64,000 nucleotides of DNA from Ekhidna sp051379705 (GCF_051379705.1 NZ_CP179868.1:2232001-2296000), one strand, 5' to 3'. Counted from the first letter of the stretch, positions 43,780 through 52,717 are shown. A program made the numbers and translations. The notes: generated from the letters alone by a model not told the origin.

Positions 43780-45102
43780 ATGAAAAAGAAAATCTCTAAG
43801 CTGGTCGGGTTAAGCTTTTCGGAATTTGAAGAATTTATAGAATCAGGTCAAATCAAACTATCTAAGGCCAGGTTAATTCCCTTGCTTAAGATGGGGGATG
43901 AAATGGCGTTAACATCAATATTTCTTACTGCATTAAGGCTTGTGAAAGAGTTTAGATATCAAATCTTTAAAGATGCGAAGCTTAGTAAGGCTGGCAGGGC
44001 CTACTATTTTACGGAAATCTGTTTTCCAGACTTAAGTGAATCTAGGATTGATGGGCTTCTTATTATAGTTAGTGCAGGTAAAATTAAAGATGCGGCATTT
44101 TTTGAAATGAAGAATAAGAACAACAAAATCAATGCTGCTCAGATTGGAAAGTATTGCGACTTGGCAAAAAAGCTGGGAGCAGGTAATATGATTACAGTGT
44201 CAAATGAATTCGTATCAGAATCGAAATATGTTCCGTATGATTTAAAAGCACCTAAGTCGGTTTCACTTTATCACTACTCATGGACTTACATTTTAACGAT
44301 ATCTAAAATTTTGTTGCAAAAGAATCAAACCAATATTGACGATGATGATCAAACAGAAATAATGAAAGAAGTTGTAGCGTACCTCGAACATAAAGATTCT
44401 GGGGTCAGTGGGTTTACAAAGATGAAATCAGGCTGGAAGGAAGTTGTAGAAAAAATTATTTCAAATGCTCCAATTAAAGTGAATGATAAAATTGTTGAGG
44501 AGGCAGTACTCTCCTGGCAGCAAGAAGAAAAAGATATGGCATTGATGCTTAGTCGCGAGCTTGGTGTTTTAGTAGGGCAAGGCTTAAAATCAAAAAAACA
44601 AACAACCAGCGGCCTTTCTAAACAACTTGTTAATGACCATGTCTTATCCTCAAGCTTAAGTGTTGAGGGCTCTGTCTCTGATTTGGAAATTGAAGCAGTT
44701 ATGGGCCGAAGGACTATTTCTATGGCAGTTATTGTTGATGCTCCACTAGATAAAGGAACTAAAGGGAAAGTCGGATGGATAGGAAGGCAGCTTGAAGGAT
44801 GTCGGAAAAAGAACTCAGAAGGGTTTGAAGCAATAGAAAACTATATTTGGGTAGAGGCACAGATAAAATATACTTCTAACCACGAGAGGGTGAAATATGA
44901 AGACATTGATCAGCTTGCAGAGCTGGATAAATCAAAGGAAGTAGTAGCGTTCAAGATATGTTTAGTTGAAGATGCTGGAAGAAAATTTGATAGCGTAAAA
45001 AAGTTTGTAGAGACTATTGAAAGTATGCTTGTCGATTATTACCAAATTCTGGTGCAGAATTTATCAAATTGGGATAGGCCAGCGCCTAAGATTAAGGATT
45101 AA
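43780..45102 (+). CDS. Probable PD-(D/E)XK nuclease-fold protein of unknown family
   Basis: A 440-residue cytoplasmic protein that I do not recognise as a named family. Residues 79-125 carry what looks like a complete PD-(D/E)XK core: Glu79 and Asp91 (SRIDGLL), Glu109-x-Lys111 in AAFFEMKNK, and Gln121-xxx-Tyr125 in AAQIGKYCDL, the helix motif of RecB-type nucleases. The hydrophobic strands GLLIIVSAG and KDAAFFEMK flank these as the fold requires. The C-terminal 300 residues are mixed alpha/beta with no recognised domain. The gene follows an inverted REP-like pair and uses AT-rich codons more than its neighbours, which suggests acquisition by transfer. A defence or DNA-processing role is inferred. 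Confidence 0.6.
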   Translation: MKKKISKLVGLSFSEFEEFIESGQIKLSKARLIPLLKMGDEMALTSIFLTALRLVKEFRYQIFKDAKLSKAGRAYYFTEICFPDLSESRIDGLLIIVSAGKIKDAAFFEMKNKNNKINAAQIGKYCDLAKKLGAGNMITVSNEFVSESKYVPYDLKAPKSVSLYHYSWTYILTISKILLQKNQTNIDDDDQTEIMKEVVAYLEHKDSGVSGFTKMKSGWKEVVEKIISNAPIKVNDKIVEEAVLSWQQEEKDMALMLSRELGVLVGQGLKSKKQTTSGLSKQLVNDHVLSSSLSVEGSVSDLEIEAVMGRRTISMAVIVDAPLDKGTKGKVGWIGRQLEGCRKKNSEGFEAIENYIWVEAQIKYTSNHERVKYEDIDQLAELDKSKEVVAFKICLVEDAGRKFDSVKKFVETIESMLVDYYQILVQNLSNWDRPAPKIKD

Positions 45103-45281
45103 CTCAAAACCCTTGCCGGCAGCATAAACAACGCTCGGATAAAAGCAAACACACCTTCTACTGCGAAACCTAAAAGCCGGAACGGCAGTAACAACAACCA
45201 AATGACTGGGTAAAATAGCAGCACGGCCAATGCTATCGGCCAGCATATCACAAGTAGTATAAACCAGAGTAGTAGTTTCAT
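45099..45281 (-). CDS. 60-residue hydrophobic membrane protein
   Basis: A 60-residue protein starting at the ATG at 45281. It has two hydrophobic stretches (LLLWFILLVICWPIALAVLLFY and WLLLLPFRLLGFAV, in part), then a short amphipathic AFIRALFMLPARVLS tail. It resembles a small conserved Bacteroidota membrane protein with the same PFRLLG and LPAR segments. Function unknown. A longer in-frame extension upstream is not protein-like. Its end overlaps the nuclease-like gene by 4 bases. Confidence 0.72.
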   Translation of the reverse strand: MKLLLWFILLVICWPIALAVLLFYPVIWLLLLPFRLLGFAVEGVFAFIRALFMLPARVLS

Positions 45282-45435
45282 ATAGTTGGTATACGTACTC
45301 AAAAATGGTGGAGTTATCTGCACGGAGATGTACAGTCTTTTGTCCAAAATCGAGCGATAAAACACAGTTATCGTCAAAGACTTGTAACACATTTTTCAAC
45401 CCTCAATACAAGATGTAGCAATTAAAACAAGAACA

Positions 45436-45531
45436 ATGAAAAAACGAATTGAAAGGATAGCCGTAAGTTTTGCTGAAAACCAAACACTTTATCATTTGAT
45501 AAGTTATACCGACATTAACCAAACAACTTAA
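45436..45531 (+). CDS. Possible 31-residue ORF upstream of the second BLUF gene
   Basis: ATG at 45436 to TAA at 45529-45531 encodes a short basic peptide (MKKRIERIAVSFAEN at the start). It ends 5 bases before the BLUF start, so it could be a leader. There is no other support, and a 14-base inverted repeat, TTATCA-TT-TGATAA (45489-45502), lies inside it, which may instead mark the region as regulatory. Confidence 0.2.
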   Translation: MKKRIERIAVSFAENQTLYHLISYTDINQTT

Positions 45532-45536
45532 GCCGA

Positions 45537-45962
45537 ATGAGTTCACTACACCGACTGGTATATACCAGCTTCCGAAAACCTAATTGCGACGAAAAAGAAA
45601 TTCAAAACATACTTGAGTCCTGCAAAAAGAACAATCCCCAAAGAGACATTACTGGAATCCTACTTCATTCAGACAAGCGCTTCATTCAATATATAGAGGG
45701 ACAAAAGGACGATGTTCTTGAGTTATACAACCTCATCAAAGATGATGACCGTCATACAAGTGTGAATCAGCGAAATTTAGAGCCAATTAACAAGCGTATT
45801 TTTCCTAGTTGGGAAATGGGCTATAAAGATGTTGACAAGATTGAATTTGATACGGAAGCTTCAGCCCAGGATCAAAAGACTTTCAACATGCTGATTAAAG
45901 ATGAGCTTGATTTTGATGACAATGCGTTGAGAATTTTGCAACTTTTCTTCAAAATGGCTTAG
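45537..45962 (+). CDS. BLUF-domain blue-light photoreceptor (second of two)
   Basis: A 141-residue protein with an N-terminal BLUF domain. The flavin-site residues sit at the AppA spacing: Tyr9 (LVYTS), Asn33 (KKNNPQRDITGILL) and Gln51 (RFIQYIEG), then FPSWEMGYKD with the Trp/Met segment. The 45-residue tail is helical with no known output domain. It is only moderately similar to the BLUF protein at 33904, so the pair is not a recent duplication. It is followed by a PhzF-type gene in the same direction. Confidence 0.92.
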   Translation: MSSLHRLVYTSFRKPNCDEKEIQNILESCKKNNPQRDITGILLHSDKRFIQYIEGQKDDVLELYNLIKDDDRHTSVNQRNLEPINKRIFPSWEMGYKDVDKIEFDTEASAQDQKTFNMLIKDELDFDDNALRILQLFFKMA

Positions 45963-45969
45963 CTCATTT

Positions 45970-45985
45970 TGTATCTTTAGATACA
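45970..45985. promoter_or_regulatory. 16-bp inverted repeat at the start of the PhzF-like gene
   Basis: TGTATCT-TT-AGATACA is a perfect inverted repeat (7-base arms, 2-base centre) ending on the A of the PhzF ATG. It includes TATCTTTA, one base off the TAnnTTTG box. It could be an operator placed over the promoter and start site. Confidence 0.45.
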
Positions 45986-46773
45986 TGAAGCTACCATTTT
46001 ACCAAGTCGACGCTTTTACCGATCATTTATTTGCCGGAAATCCTGCAGCAGTTATCGAGATCGGAGATGAGTGGCCGATGGATGATGTTTTGCAAAAAAT
46101 TGCGATTGAGAATAACCTTTCTGAGACCGCATTTTTTCAGAATCAGGGAGATTTTTTTGAACTACGATGGTTTACACCGGAGTTCGAAATCGATCTCTGT
46201 GGACACGCCACACTGGCATCTGCTCATGTGATTTACAACCATTTGGGATACAAAAAAGACCAGATTGACTTTGAGACAATGAGCGGACCATTGATTGTCA
46301 AACGAAAAGATCACCTACTTCAATTGGATTTTCCTTCCAGAAAACCTGAAGCAGCAGAAATGAAAGAAGGGTTGTTGAAAGCATTTTCCATTCCTCCGAG
46401 TGAGGTTCTCAAGTCTAGGGACTGGGTTTTGGTTTACGATAGTGAAGCGGACGTGCGTACTTTGAAGGTAAATGAGAGCCTGCTCAGCCCGGCACAGTTT
46501 GATAAGGGAGGAATTATATGCACAGCCAAAGGAGATGGAGTCGATTTTGTTTCACGCTTTTTCTTTCCGGGAGGCGCTTTGTTTGAGGATCCGGTTACAG
46601 GCTCGTCACATTGTTCGCTCATTCCATATTGGTCGGAAAAGCTGGGTAAGAATGAAATGATTGCTTATCAACTATCAGAGAGAAAAGGCTATCTCAACTG
46701 CACGGACCTTGGCGATCGTGTGCTGATCGCCGGGAATGCGGTCACATACATGACAGGAGAGATTGAGGTGTAA
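45985..46773 (+). CDS. PhzF family isomerase/epimerase-like protein
   Basis: A 262-residue protein of the PhzF/diaminopimelate-epimerase-like fold. It has the opening YQVDAFTDHLFAGNPAAV, the catalytic Glu47 in NNLSETAFF, LRWFTPEFEIDLCGHATLASAHV (in part), and the second-half FFPGGALFEDPVTGSSHC. It has one catalytic acid rather than the cysteine pair of DapF, as in PhzF. The substrate is unknown; most members outside phenazine clusters are uncharacterised. There are no phenazine genes nearby. Confidence 0.9.
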   Translation: MKLPFYQVDAFTDHLFAGNPAAVIEIGDEWPMDDVLQKIAIENNLSETAFFQNQGDFFELRWFTPEFEIDLCGHATLASAHVIYNHLGYKKDQIDFETMSGPLIVKRKDHLLQLDFPSRKPEAAEMKEGLLKAFSIPPSEVLKSRDWVLVYDSEADVRTLKVNESLLSPAQFDKGGIICTAKGDGVDFVSRFFFPGGALFEDPVTGSSHCSLIPYWSEKLGKNEMIAYQLSERKGYLNCTDLGDRVLIAGNAVTYMTGEIEV

Positions 46774-46820
46774 AAAAGGCCACCTGAATCAGATTAGTCA
46801 GTTATCCTGATCAGGCAGCC
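46772..46820 (-). terminator. Terminator for the DinB-like gene
   Basis: On the minus strand a stem of GGC-TG-CCTGA (46811-46820) and TCAGG-TG-GCC (46778-46787) with a long internal loop is followed by TTTTTT (46772-46777). It lies between the convergent PhzF and DinB-like genes and ends the DinB-like transcript. The two-base TG mismatch makes the stem weaker than the others. Confidence 0.5.
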
Positions 46821-46840
46821 CACTCTACTATAATTCCAAC

Positions 46841-47461
46841 TCAAATGGGAAAATTCGGATTGGCCAACACTTCGTCCAGCTGCTGGATGTGCCTCTGCGT
46901 ATGTGCGCTGATAAAGACCAACCAGTGATACCCGCTGATTTCACCAAGCGGACCAAACTCTTTGTAATATCCTTTGAGGGGCTTTTCTACCGTATTCACA
47001 TAATCCATGGTCTCACTTCGCTTCTTCTTGAATGAGGTGATAAAATCCTTCGCCGTTGCGAATTGACCTTCAGGTTGTATGTGTTCAGGAGCATTGAACT
47101 TTCGCTCTCGGTTTTGGAGAAAGCTGATAATAAAATCTACCCTTTCTTTCACATAAGCTTCAGTCTGAGGCTTGAAAGTGGTCGTGTCCATGGCATCTGC
47201 TCGGCCGACCAACGTTGCTTCTGTCTTAAAAATATGCTCACAAATTTCAGCCGGAGACCAGGTGGTTTCATTTGCTTTGAAAGTCCATTGATCTTCACTC
47301 AGACTTTTGATTCTACTAAATAGTTCTTTCTGAGATTGCTTCAGGTAGTTGTTGATATACTTCCGGTCTTCCTTAGTCAGGTCCCCTTCTTTCAAGGGAG
47401 AAAAGGATGAGCCAATGATCCAAACAATCATCAGCATCATAGTGCTTAAATACTTTTTCAT
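46841..47461 (-). CDS. Exported DinB-like protein
   Basis: A 206-residue protein with an N-terminal export signal (STMMLMIVWIIGSSF). Its body is a DinB-type four-helix bundle: NETTWSPAEICEHIFKTE, later GEISGYHWLVFISAHTQRHIQQLDEVL (in part). The three histidines in EHIF and HTQRHIQQ are the probable metal ligands. DinB-like proteins are metal-dependent thiol or transferase-fold proteins, usually cytoplasmic, so the export signal is the unusual point. Function unknown. Confidence 0.8.
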   Translation of the reverse strand: MKKYLSTMMLMIVWIIGSSFSPLKEGDLTKEDRKYINNYLKQSQKELFSRIKSLSEDQWTFKANETTWSPAEICEHIFKTEATLVGRADAMDTTTFKPQTEAYVKERVDFIISFLQNRERKFNAPEHIQPEGQFATAKDFITSFKKKRSETMDYVNTVEKPLKGYYKEFGPLGEISGYHWLVFISAHTQRHIQQLDEVLANPNFPI

Positions 47462-47543
47462 GATGTTTTTTTATCCAATCCTACGGGCAGAGCAGATCAA
47501 CAATCACGAAAATGGAAATTGAAAAGTTGAATGGTAGCTCTTT

Positions 47544-48359
47544 TCAGGCTGAATGGTCAGACGAAAGCCAGTGTTTTAATTCCGGACTTTTATAGCGACT
47601 GACAGAGATTGAATCTGAAAGATGTTTGAGCTGTAGTTTGAGCTTGTTGTTTACATCCTTTTGGACGGACGCAATGGCTGTTTTTGAAATGATGGTTTGG
47701 CGGTTGGCCCGGAAAAAATTTAGCGAAAGCTTCTCCTCCAGCTCATTTAAAGTTTCGTATTGTGTTACGATTTTGTTTCCATCATGATCTACCATAAAAA
47801 CACATCCATTTTGGTGCATGAAGTAAGCTATTTCTACTTCATCAACGGTTCGCAGTTCACCATTTCTTACAATCGAAAGTTTAGCGGTGGAAGCAGCGAG
47901 CTTATTCAAGGTTAGCGAGTTTTTCTTCGAATAGCCACGAAGAATGAATACGCCGGTTTCAATCAATGAGATCATGAGACAAACACCAAGCAATCCTACA
48001 AACCTGAACGGATTCATGATGTATTGGAAGATGACCATCTGCAGAATACTGAGAATGGAGAAAATGATGGTACAATAGAATATGTTGGTTTTGATCAGGA
48101 GCCAAACGGAACCGTGATCATAGTTGAGTTTCGATTTGCTAGACAGTCTTCTGTAATTCCAGGTATTCGTTTCACAAATGAATAATCCATAAATCAGAAA
48201 AATTGAAAATGGAATCCAAGGAAACTGATAGTTTGAGGAAAAAGGCACTTGCTGATAGGTGATCAAGTGCGTCATGATAAACGCAAGCAATACCATCAGG
48301 CTTCTGCGAACGGTGTTGTCGCTTAGTTTGATTTTCTGATGGGGAAGCGCAATGGTCAT
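47544..48359 (-). CDS. LytTR-type transcriptional regulator with four membrane helices
   Basis: A 271-residue protein. Residues 1-155 contain four hydrophobic helices (SLMVLLAFIMTHLITY, FIFILIYGLF region, IIFSILSILQMVIFQY and FVGLLGVCLMISLIETGVFIL). Residues 165-268 are a LytTR DNA-binding domain with VDEVEIAYFMHQNG, FFRANRQTIISK and SISVSRYKSPELKHWL. There is no receiver domain, so it would sense a membrane signal directly. It has no adjacent target gene except possibly the oxidoreductase upstream. Confidence 0.82.
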   Translation of the reverse strand: MTIALPHQKIKLSDNTVRRSLMVLLAFIMTHLITYQQVPFSSNYQFPWIPFSIFLIYGLFICETNTWNYRRLSSKSKLNYDHGSVWLLIKTNIFYCTIIFSILSILQMVIFQYIMNPFRFVGLLGVCLMISLIETGVFILRGYSKKNSLTLNKLAASTAKLSIVRNGELRTVDEVEIAYFMHQNGCVFMVDHDGNKIVTQYETLNELEEKLSLNFFRANRQTIISKTAIASVQKDVNNKLKLQLKHLSDSISVSRYKSPELKHWLSSDHSA

Positions 48360-48414
48360 ATTATGAATTTAACCAGATTCTATTCTCAACCACCAACAAT
48401 TTTACACCAACGGA

Positions 48415-51279
48415 CTACAGAATCTCTACAATATGCCTCGCTACCTTCCCCGTTCCATCCCAGATTTGATGTCTGCAAGAAGTACCCGAGGCAAGGATGA
48501 TCGTGTCTTCTTCTGCTTCCCTCACCTTCGGGAATAAGACGAGTTCTCCGATTTTCATTGATACCTCAAAATGCTCTTTTTCATAGCCAAAAGATCCGGC
48601 CATTCCACAGCAACCGCTTGGGATCATCTGAACTTTAAAGTTCTCAGCCGCCTTCAACACTTTCATGGTTGGAGTCATTGAGGAAAGCGCCTTTTGATGG
48701 CAATGGCCATGAACCAATATCTTTTTCTTTTCGTGAGAGAGATCCTCCGGCTTCAGCCTTCCGTCACCCAGCTCTTTCGCCAAAAACTCCTCTATCGTGA
48801 AAGTTCGCTCAGCTACTTTCACCGCATGATCTTTCTCTTTACCTCTTAGCAGGTCTGGATATTCATCACGAAAAGTGAGAATAGCGGAAGGCTCAATGCC
48901 AATCAGACAAACATCTTTTTTCAGTAAAGAATGAAAGAGATTCACATTCTCTTTGGCCAATTGTCGGGCTTCCTCCAACATGCCTTTGGACAGATAAGCT
49001 CTGCCGCTTATGGCATGGTTTGCAGCTCGCACTTCATAGCCCATACGATCCAGCAGCATGATGGCTTTCTTGCCAATCTCTACATCCAAATAGTTGGTAA
49101 ACTCATCAAAAAAGAAATAGACTGTCTTTTTGGACTCTCGGTGTAAAGAATGAAATTTTTTATCAAACCAGGAGCGAAGGGTCTGATTAGCCATTTTAGG
49201 AATGGACCGCTTGCCAGCAAACCCCAACATCGGTTTAGACAAGTTTCTAGTCAGGTTAAATGCCCATGGCGCTTTTTCAAAACGATGCATGCTTTTGGCA
49301 TAGCTGGCAATCATTTTGGTTCGGAAAGGAACACCATTCTCCTTGATGGTTTGATACTGCCATTCTGCTTTTAGCTTTCCCAAATCGACGTTAGAAGGGC
49401 ACTCACTTTTGCAGCCTTTGCAGGAAAGACAGAGGTCCATGACTTCCTTAATCTCAGGTTGAATGAATGGATTTGATTCTTTCGAGCGTGTGAGCATTTC
49501 GCGCAGAATATTGGCCCTGGCTCGAGTGGTATCCTTTTCATCACGAGTAGCCTGATAGCTTGGACACATCGTCCCTCCTGTCAGTTCAGACTTGCGACAG
49601 TCGCCGGAACCATTACACAGCTCGGCTGAGCGTACGATTCCCTGATCTTCCGAAAAATCAAGTATGGTTTCATACTCCGGAGTGATTTGGTCTTTTTCAT
49701 ACCGCAGAGAAGTATCCATCGGAGCAGTGTCCACAATCTTGCCCGGATTGAAGATGTTATTCGGATCCCAGGCTTGCTTCACTTTTTTAAGCAACTGATA
49801 GTTTTCCTCTCCGATCATTTTAGGGATAAACTCTCCTCGCAGACGACCATCTCCATGCTCTCCGGAAAGGGAACCTTCATACTTCTTGACCAAAGCGGCG
49901 ATCTCCTCAGCGATCGTACGAAAGAGTTTCACACCTTCTTCTGTTTTCAGATTGAGGTATGGACGAAGGTGTAATTCTCCCGAACCAGCGTGCGCATAGT
50001 GCACACTGTAGAGGTCATATTTTTGTAAGATTTTGTTGAAATCACCGATGTAATTAGGAAGGTCTTTTACATCTACTGCCGTGTCTTCAATAACCGGCGC
50101 AGGTTTGATATCTCCTGGAATATTGGATAACAAGCCAAGTCCGGCTTTACGTAGATTCCATACTTTGGGAATGTCATCACCCCGAATAATTGGGAAAGCA
50201 TAACCCAGGCGTTGCTTGCCCAGCTCAGTCAGGAAATTGAGAATGCGGATGTCTACTTCCTTCTCAGTTTCTCCAATCAGTTCAACAACAAGTATTGCTT
50301 TAGGCTCACCTTCCACAAAGAATCGATTGGCAGCTTGCTCTTTGTTTCTGGCTGTTGCTTCCAGGATGTAATGATCCATCAGCTCACATGCATACGGCTG
50401 ATAATTGAGCGCAATGAGGTTTGCTTTGAGGGTATCATCGATGCTTTTGCAGTGGATGCAGACCAGTCGTTTATAGCCTTCAGGTATTTTGGTGATCTTG
50501 AGTTTTGCCGCAGTGACGAATGCCAATGTTCCTTCAGAGCCAGCAATTAAAGAACAAAAGTTGAAGGGTTGTCCCTCTGGATTGAAAGGCTGCATTCGTG
50601 CCAACATATCCAAGGCATAACCGGTGTTTCTTCTCGGGATATTAGGTTTCGGAAATTCTTTTTTGATGCGCTCCAGATGTGTCTGATTCAAAAGAATTTC
50701 AGAGATGTTTTCATACAGCTGGGTTTCGAGTTCAGTCGATCCACGCAGATCTCCTGTTCCCTTAAAATGAGCTTGAGAACCATCAGAAAGAAAGGCCTTA
50801 ACTTCTAGCAAGTGTTCACGCGTGCTTCCGTATACAACCGAATTTGAACCACAGCTATTGTTGCCAATCATTCCTCCAATCATGGCGCGGTTGGCTGTGG
50901 AGGTTTCCGGAGCGAAAAAGTAACCTTGCTTAGCAAGCTCTCGATTTAGCTCATCGCGCACGATACCTGGCTGCACCCAGACATATTCCTTTTCAACATT
51001 GACTTCAATGATCTTTGTAAAATGCTTGGAGACATCCACCACAATTCCTCCGCCTACTACCTGTCCTGCTAAGGAAGTGCCAGCAGTTCTTGGTATTAGG
51101 GAGGTTTTATTGGCTCTCGCAAAATGAATGAGCTTCTCAATATCCTCATCCGTTTTTGGAATAGCTACTGCTTGAGGAACTTCACGATAAGCCGAAGCAT
51201 CAGTTGCATAGATGCGCTTAATGGCTTCATCGGAATAGAGTTGGCCCTTTAGCTCCTTTTTAAGGTCTGCGAAGTTCAT
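48415..51279 (-). CDS. Fused FAD- and Fe-S-binding oxidoreductase (D-lactate/2-hydroxyacid dehydrogenase type)
   Basis: A 954-residue cytoplasmic or membrane-associated enzyme. Residues about 15-185 form an FAD-binding-4 domain (SLIPRTAGTSLAGQVVGGGIVVD, in part), then an FAD-linked oxidase C-terminal domain to about 460. This is joined to an iron-sulfur part with two 4Fe-4S-like sites (CNGSGDCRKSE, CLSCKGCKSECPSNVD). C-terminal CCG-type domains follow, with GHCHQKALS and PSGCCGMAGSFGYE. This is the architecture of YdiJ-like D-2-hydroxyacid dehydrogenases feeding electrons to quinone. The exact substrate (D-lactate or 2-hydroxyglutarate) is not fixed. Confidence 0.9.
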   Translation of the reverse strand: MNFADLKKELKGQLYSDEAIKRIYATDASAYREVPQAVAIPKTDEDIEKLIHFARANKTSLIPRTAGTSLAGQVVGGGIVVDVSKHFTKIIEVNVEKEYVWVQPGIVRDELNRELAKQGYFFAPETSTANRAMIGGMIGNNSCGSNSVVYGSTREHLLEVKAFLSDGSQAHFKGTGDLRGSTELETQLYENISEILLNQTHLERIKKEFPKPNIPRRNTGYALDMLARMQPFNPEGQPFNFCSLIAGSEGTLAFVTAAKLKITKIPEGYKRLVCIHCKSIDDTLKANLIALNYQPYACELMDHYILEATARNKEQAANRFFVEGEPKAILVVELIGETEKEVDIRILNFLTELGKQRLGYAFPIIRGDDIPKVWNLRKAGLGLLSNIPGDIKPAPVIEDTAVDVKDLPNYIGDFNKILQKYDLYSVHYAHAGSGELHLRPYLNLKTEEGVKLFRTIAEEIAALVKKYEGSLSGEHGDGRLRGEFIPKMIGEENYQLLKKVKQAWDPNNIFNPGKIVDTAPMDTSLRYEKDQITPEYETILDFSEDQGIVRSAELCNGSGDCRKSELTGGTMCPSYQATRDEKDTTRARANILREMLTRSKESNPFIQPEIKEVMDLCLSCKGCKSECPSNVDLGKLKAEWQYQTIKENGVPFRTKMIASYAKSMHRFEKAPWAFNLTRNLSKPMLGFAGKRSIPKMANQTLRSWFDKKFHSLHRESKKTVYFFFDEFTNYLDVEIGKKAIMLLDRMGYEVRAANHAISGRAYLSKGMLEEARQLAKENVNLFHSLLKKDVCLIGIEPSAILTFRDEYPDLLRGKEKDHAVKVAERTFTIEEFLAKELGDGRLKPEDLSHEKKKILVHGHCHQKALSSMTPTMKVLKAAENFKVQMIPSGCCGMAGSFGYEKEHFEVSMKIGELVLFPKVREAEEDTIILASGTSCRHQIWDGTGKVARHIVEIL

Positions 51280-51359
51280 GGTTCAAACCTACGAATGAAT
51301 TTCAGAAAATTTCCAATCCAGATGTAACCTTCCGAAATTACTTCAGTTTCCCCGTCAGA

Positions 51360-51920
51360 ATGCACCGAATGAACCTACTGGAAGACCACAATTTGATGTT
51401 GAAAGTGAAAGAAGGAGAAGTGGAAAAACTCAACCTTCTATACAAGCGATATAGCCGTCGATTCTTTGGATTCTTTTATGGAATGACCAGCGATGGAGCG
51501 ACGAGTGAAGACCTGGTGCAAAACGTGTTTATGCGGATTTTGAAGTATAAGCACACCTATAAGGAAACAGGAGATTTCGAAGTGTGGGCGTTCCAGATGG
51601 CGCGTAATGTACATCACGATCATTATCGAAAGAACAAACGATATGCTTTTCAGGAGGACATGAATCCATATGAAGAGCGCTTGAGTGAAACCAAAAATCA
51701 GGAGGTAGAAATGGAACGATCAGATGAATTGAATTACCTAAAGAAAGCATTGGCCAGCCTTTCAGAAGAAAAAAGGGAACTGATCGAACTGGTGCGATTT
51801 CAGAAGGTCAAATACGCAAAAGTGGCAGAGATGCTGGGCGTAACTGAAAGTGCAATTAAGGTACGTGTGCATCGAATATTGAAAGAATTACGGGAGTCCT
51901 ACATAAAACTGGACGCATGA
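51360..51920 (+). CDS. ECF-type RNA polymerase sigma factor
   Basis: A 186-residue sigma-70 family protein with region 2 (FFGFFYGMTSDGATSEDLVQNVFMRIL, VWAFQMARNVHHDHYR, in parts) and region 4 (SLSEEKRELIELVRFQKVKYAKVAEML, TESAIKVRVHRILKELRE). It lacks region 3 and is of ECF size. The ATG at 51369 is an equally possible start. It heads a four-gene unit: anti-sigma-like HEAT protein, then two DUF4097 proteins. The overlap with the next gene is 4 bases. Confidence 0.92.
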   Translation: MHRMNLLEDHNLMLKVKEGEVEKLNLLYKRYSRRFFGFFYGMTSDGATSEDLVQNVFMRILKYKHTYKETGDFEVWAFQMARNVHHDHYRKNKRYAFQEDMNPYEERLSETKNQEVEMERSDELNYLKKALASLSEEKRELIELVRFQKVKYAKVAEMLGVTESAIKVRVHRILKELRESYIKLDA

Positions 51921-52717
51921 AAATGAAGATAAATAAGAAAAAGGCAGAAGAACTGTGGCAGGATAAGCTGGCTGGCGACATCAGTGAGAATGAGGGAAAA
52001 GCTTTGCTGCAATTTCTCGAAGCAAATCCGGATGTAGCTGCCGAATTGGAAGATTTGGAGCAGACATGGGACCTCTTCGAGGAGATTAAGCGTCCAGAAC
52101 CTTCCGAGAAGATGGATGCCCGATTTGAAGGAATGATGGCAGCCTATAAAGAAAAACAAAAAACCGTTCGTCCCAATGTCCTTGATTGGATCGTAGAGCG
52201 CATGACCAGGAGCTGGCAAGTAGGTTTGGCATCATTAGTAATGGGATTATTTATCGGCTGGTGGATGCTGCCTTCACAAAATCAAAAGGAAGACATCAAG
52301 CAATTGAGCAGTGAGATCCAGAGCATGAAAGAGATGATGATGCTCACTCTGATCGAACAGCCCAAAGCTCAGGAACGAATCCGCGCAGTAAATCTGGCTG
52401 CCGAATTGCCGCGTGCCGATGAGAAAGTAGTCAACGCATTAATCACTACACTCAACAACGATGAGAATGTAAACGTGAGGTTGGCGAGTCTGGAGTCACT
52501 GGTTCGATATGTAGATCAACCAAACGTGAGACAAGCACTTGTGGATGCGCTCACAACACAAGACTCACCATTGGTGCTAGTGGCCATTGCGGATGTGCTG
52601 GTGGCCATTCAGGAGAAATCTTCAGTAGAGGTACTTCAGAAATTGGAAGAAACCACAGAGGAAGGATTTGTAAAAGAGAAACTCAACGAAAGTATTAAAA
52701 CGCTGAAAAGCACATAA
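51917..52717 (+). CDS. Putative anti-sigma factor with HEAT-repeat C-terminal domain
   Basis: A 266-residue protein. The N terminus has an anti-sigma-like helical segment (KKAEELWQDKLAGDISENEGKALLQFLEANPD, in part). One membrane helix (VGLASLVMGLFIGWWML, about 95-112) follows, then a helical outer part with HEAT/PBS-lyase-type repeats of about 30 residues: VVNALITTLNNDENVNVRLASLESLVRY, then VRQALVDALTTQDSPLVLVAIADVLVAI. I infer that it holds the upstream sigma factor at the membrane. No zinc-finger HxxxCxxC is present. It overlaps the sigma gene by ATGA. Confidence 0.78.
   Translation: MKMKINKKKAEELWQDKLAGDISENEGKALLQFLEANPDVAAELEDLEQTWDLFEEIKRPEPSEKMDARFEGMMAAYKEKQKTVRPNVLDWIVERMTRSWQVGLASLVMGLFIGWWMLPSQNQKEDIKQLSSEIQSMKEMMMLTLIEQPKAQERIRAVNLAAELPRADEKVVNALITTLNNDENVNVRLASLESLVRYVDQPNVRQALVDALTTQDSPLVLVAIADVLVAIQEKSSVEVLQKLEETTEEGFVKEKLNESIKTLKST

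Noticed and set aside
51323..51356. TGTAACC ... CGTC as an ECF promoter ahead of the second sigma gene
   Set aside because: The elements are present but 23 bases apart, against the 15-16 expected, so the pairing is not convincing.
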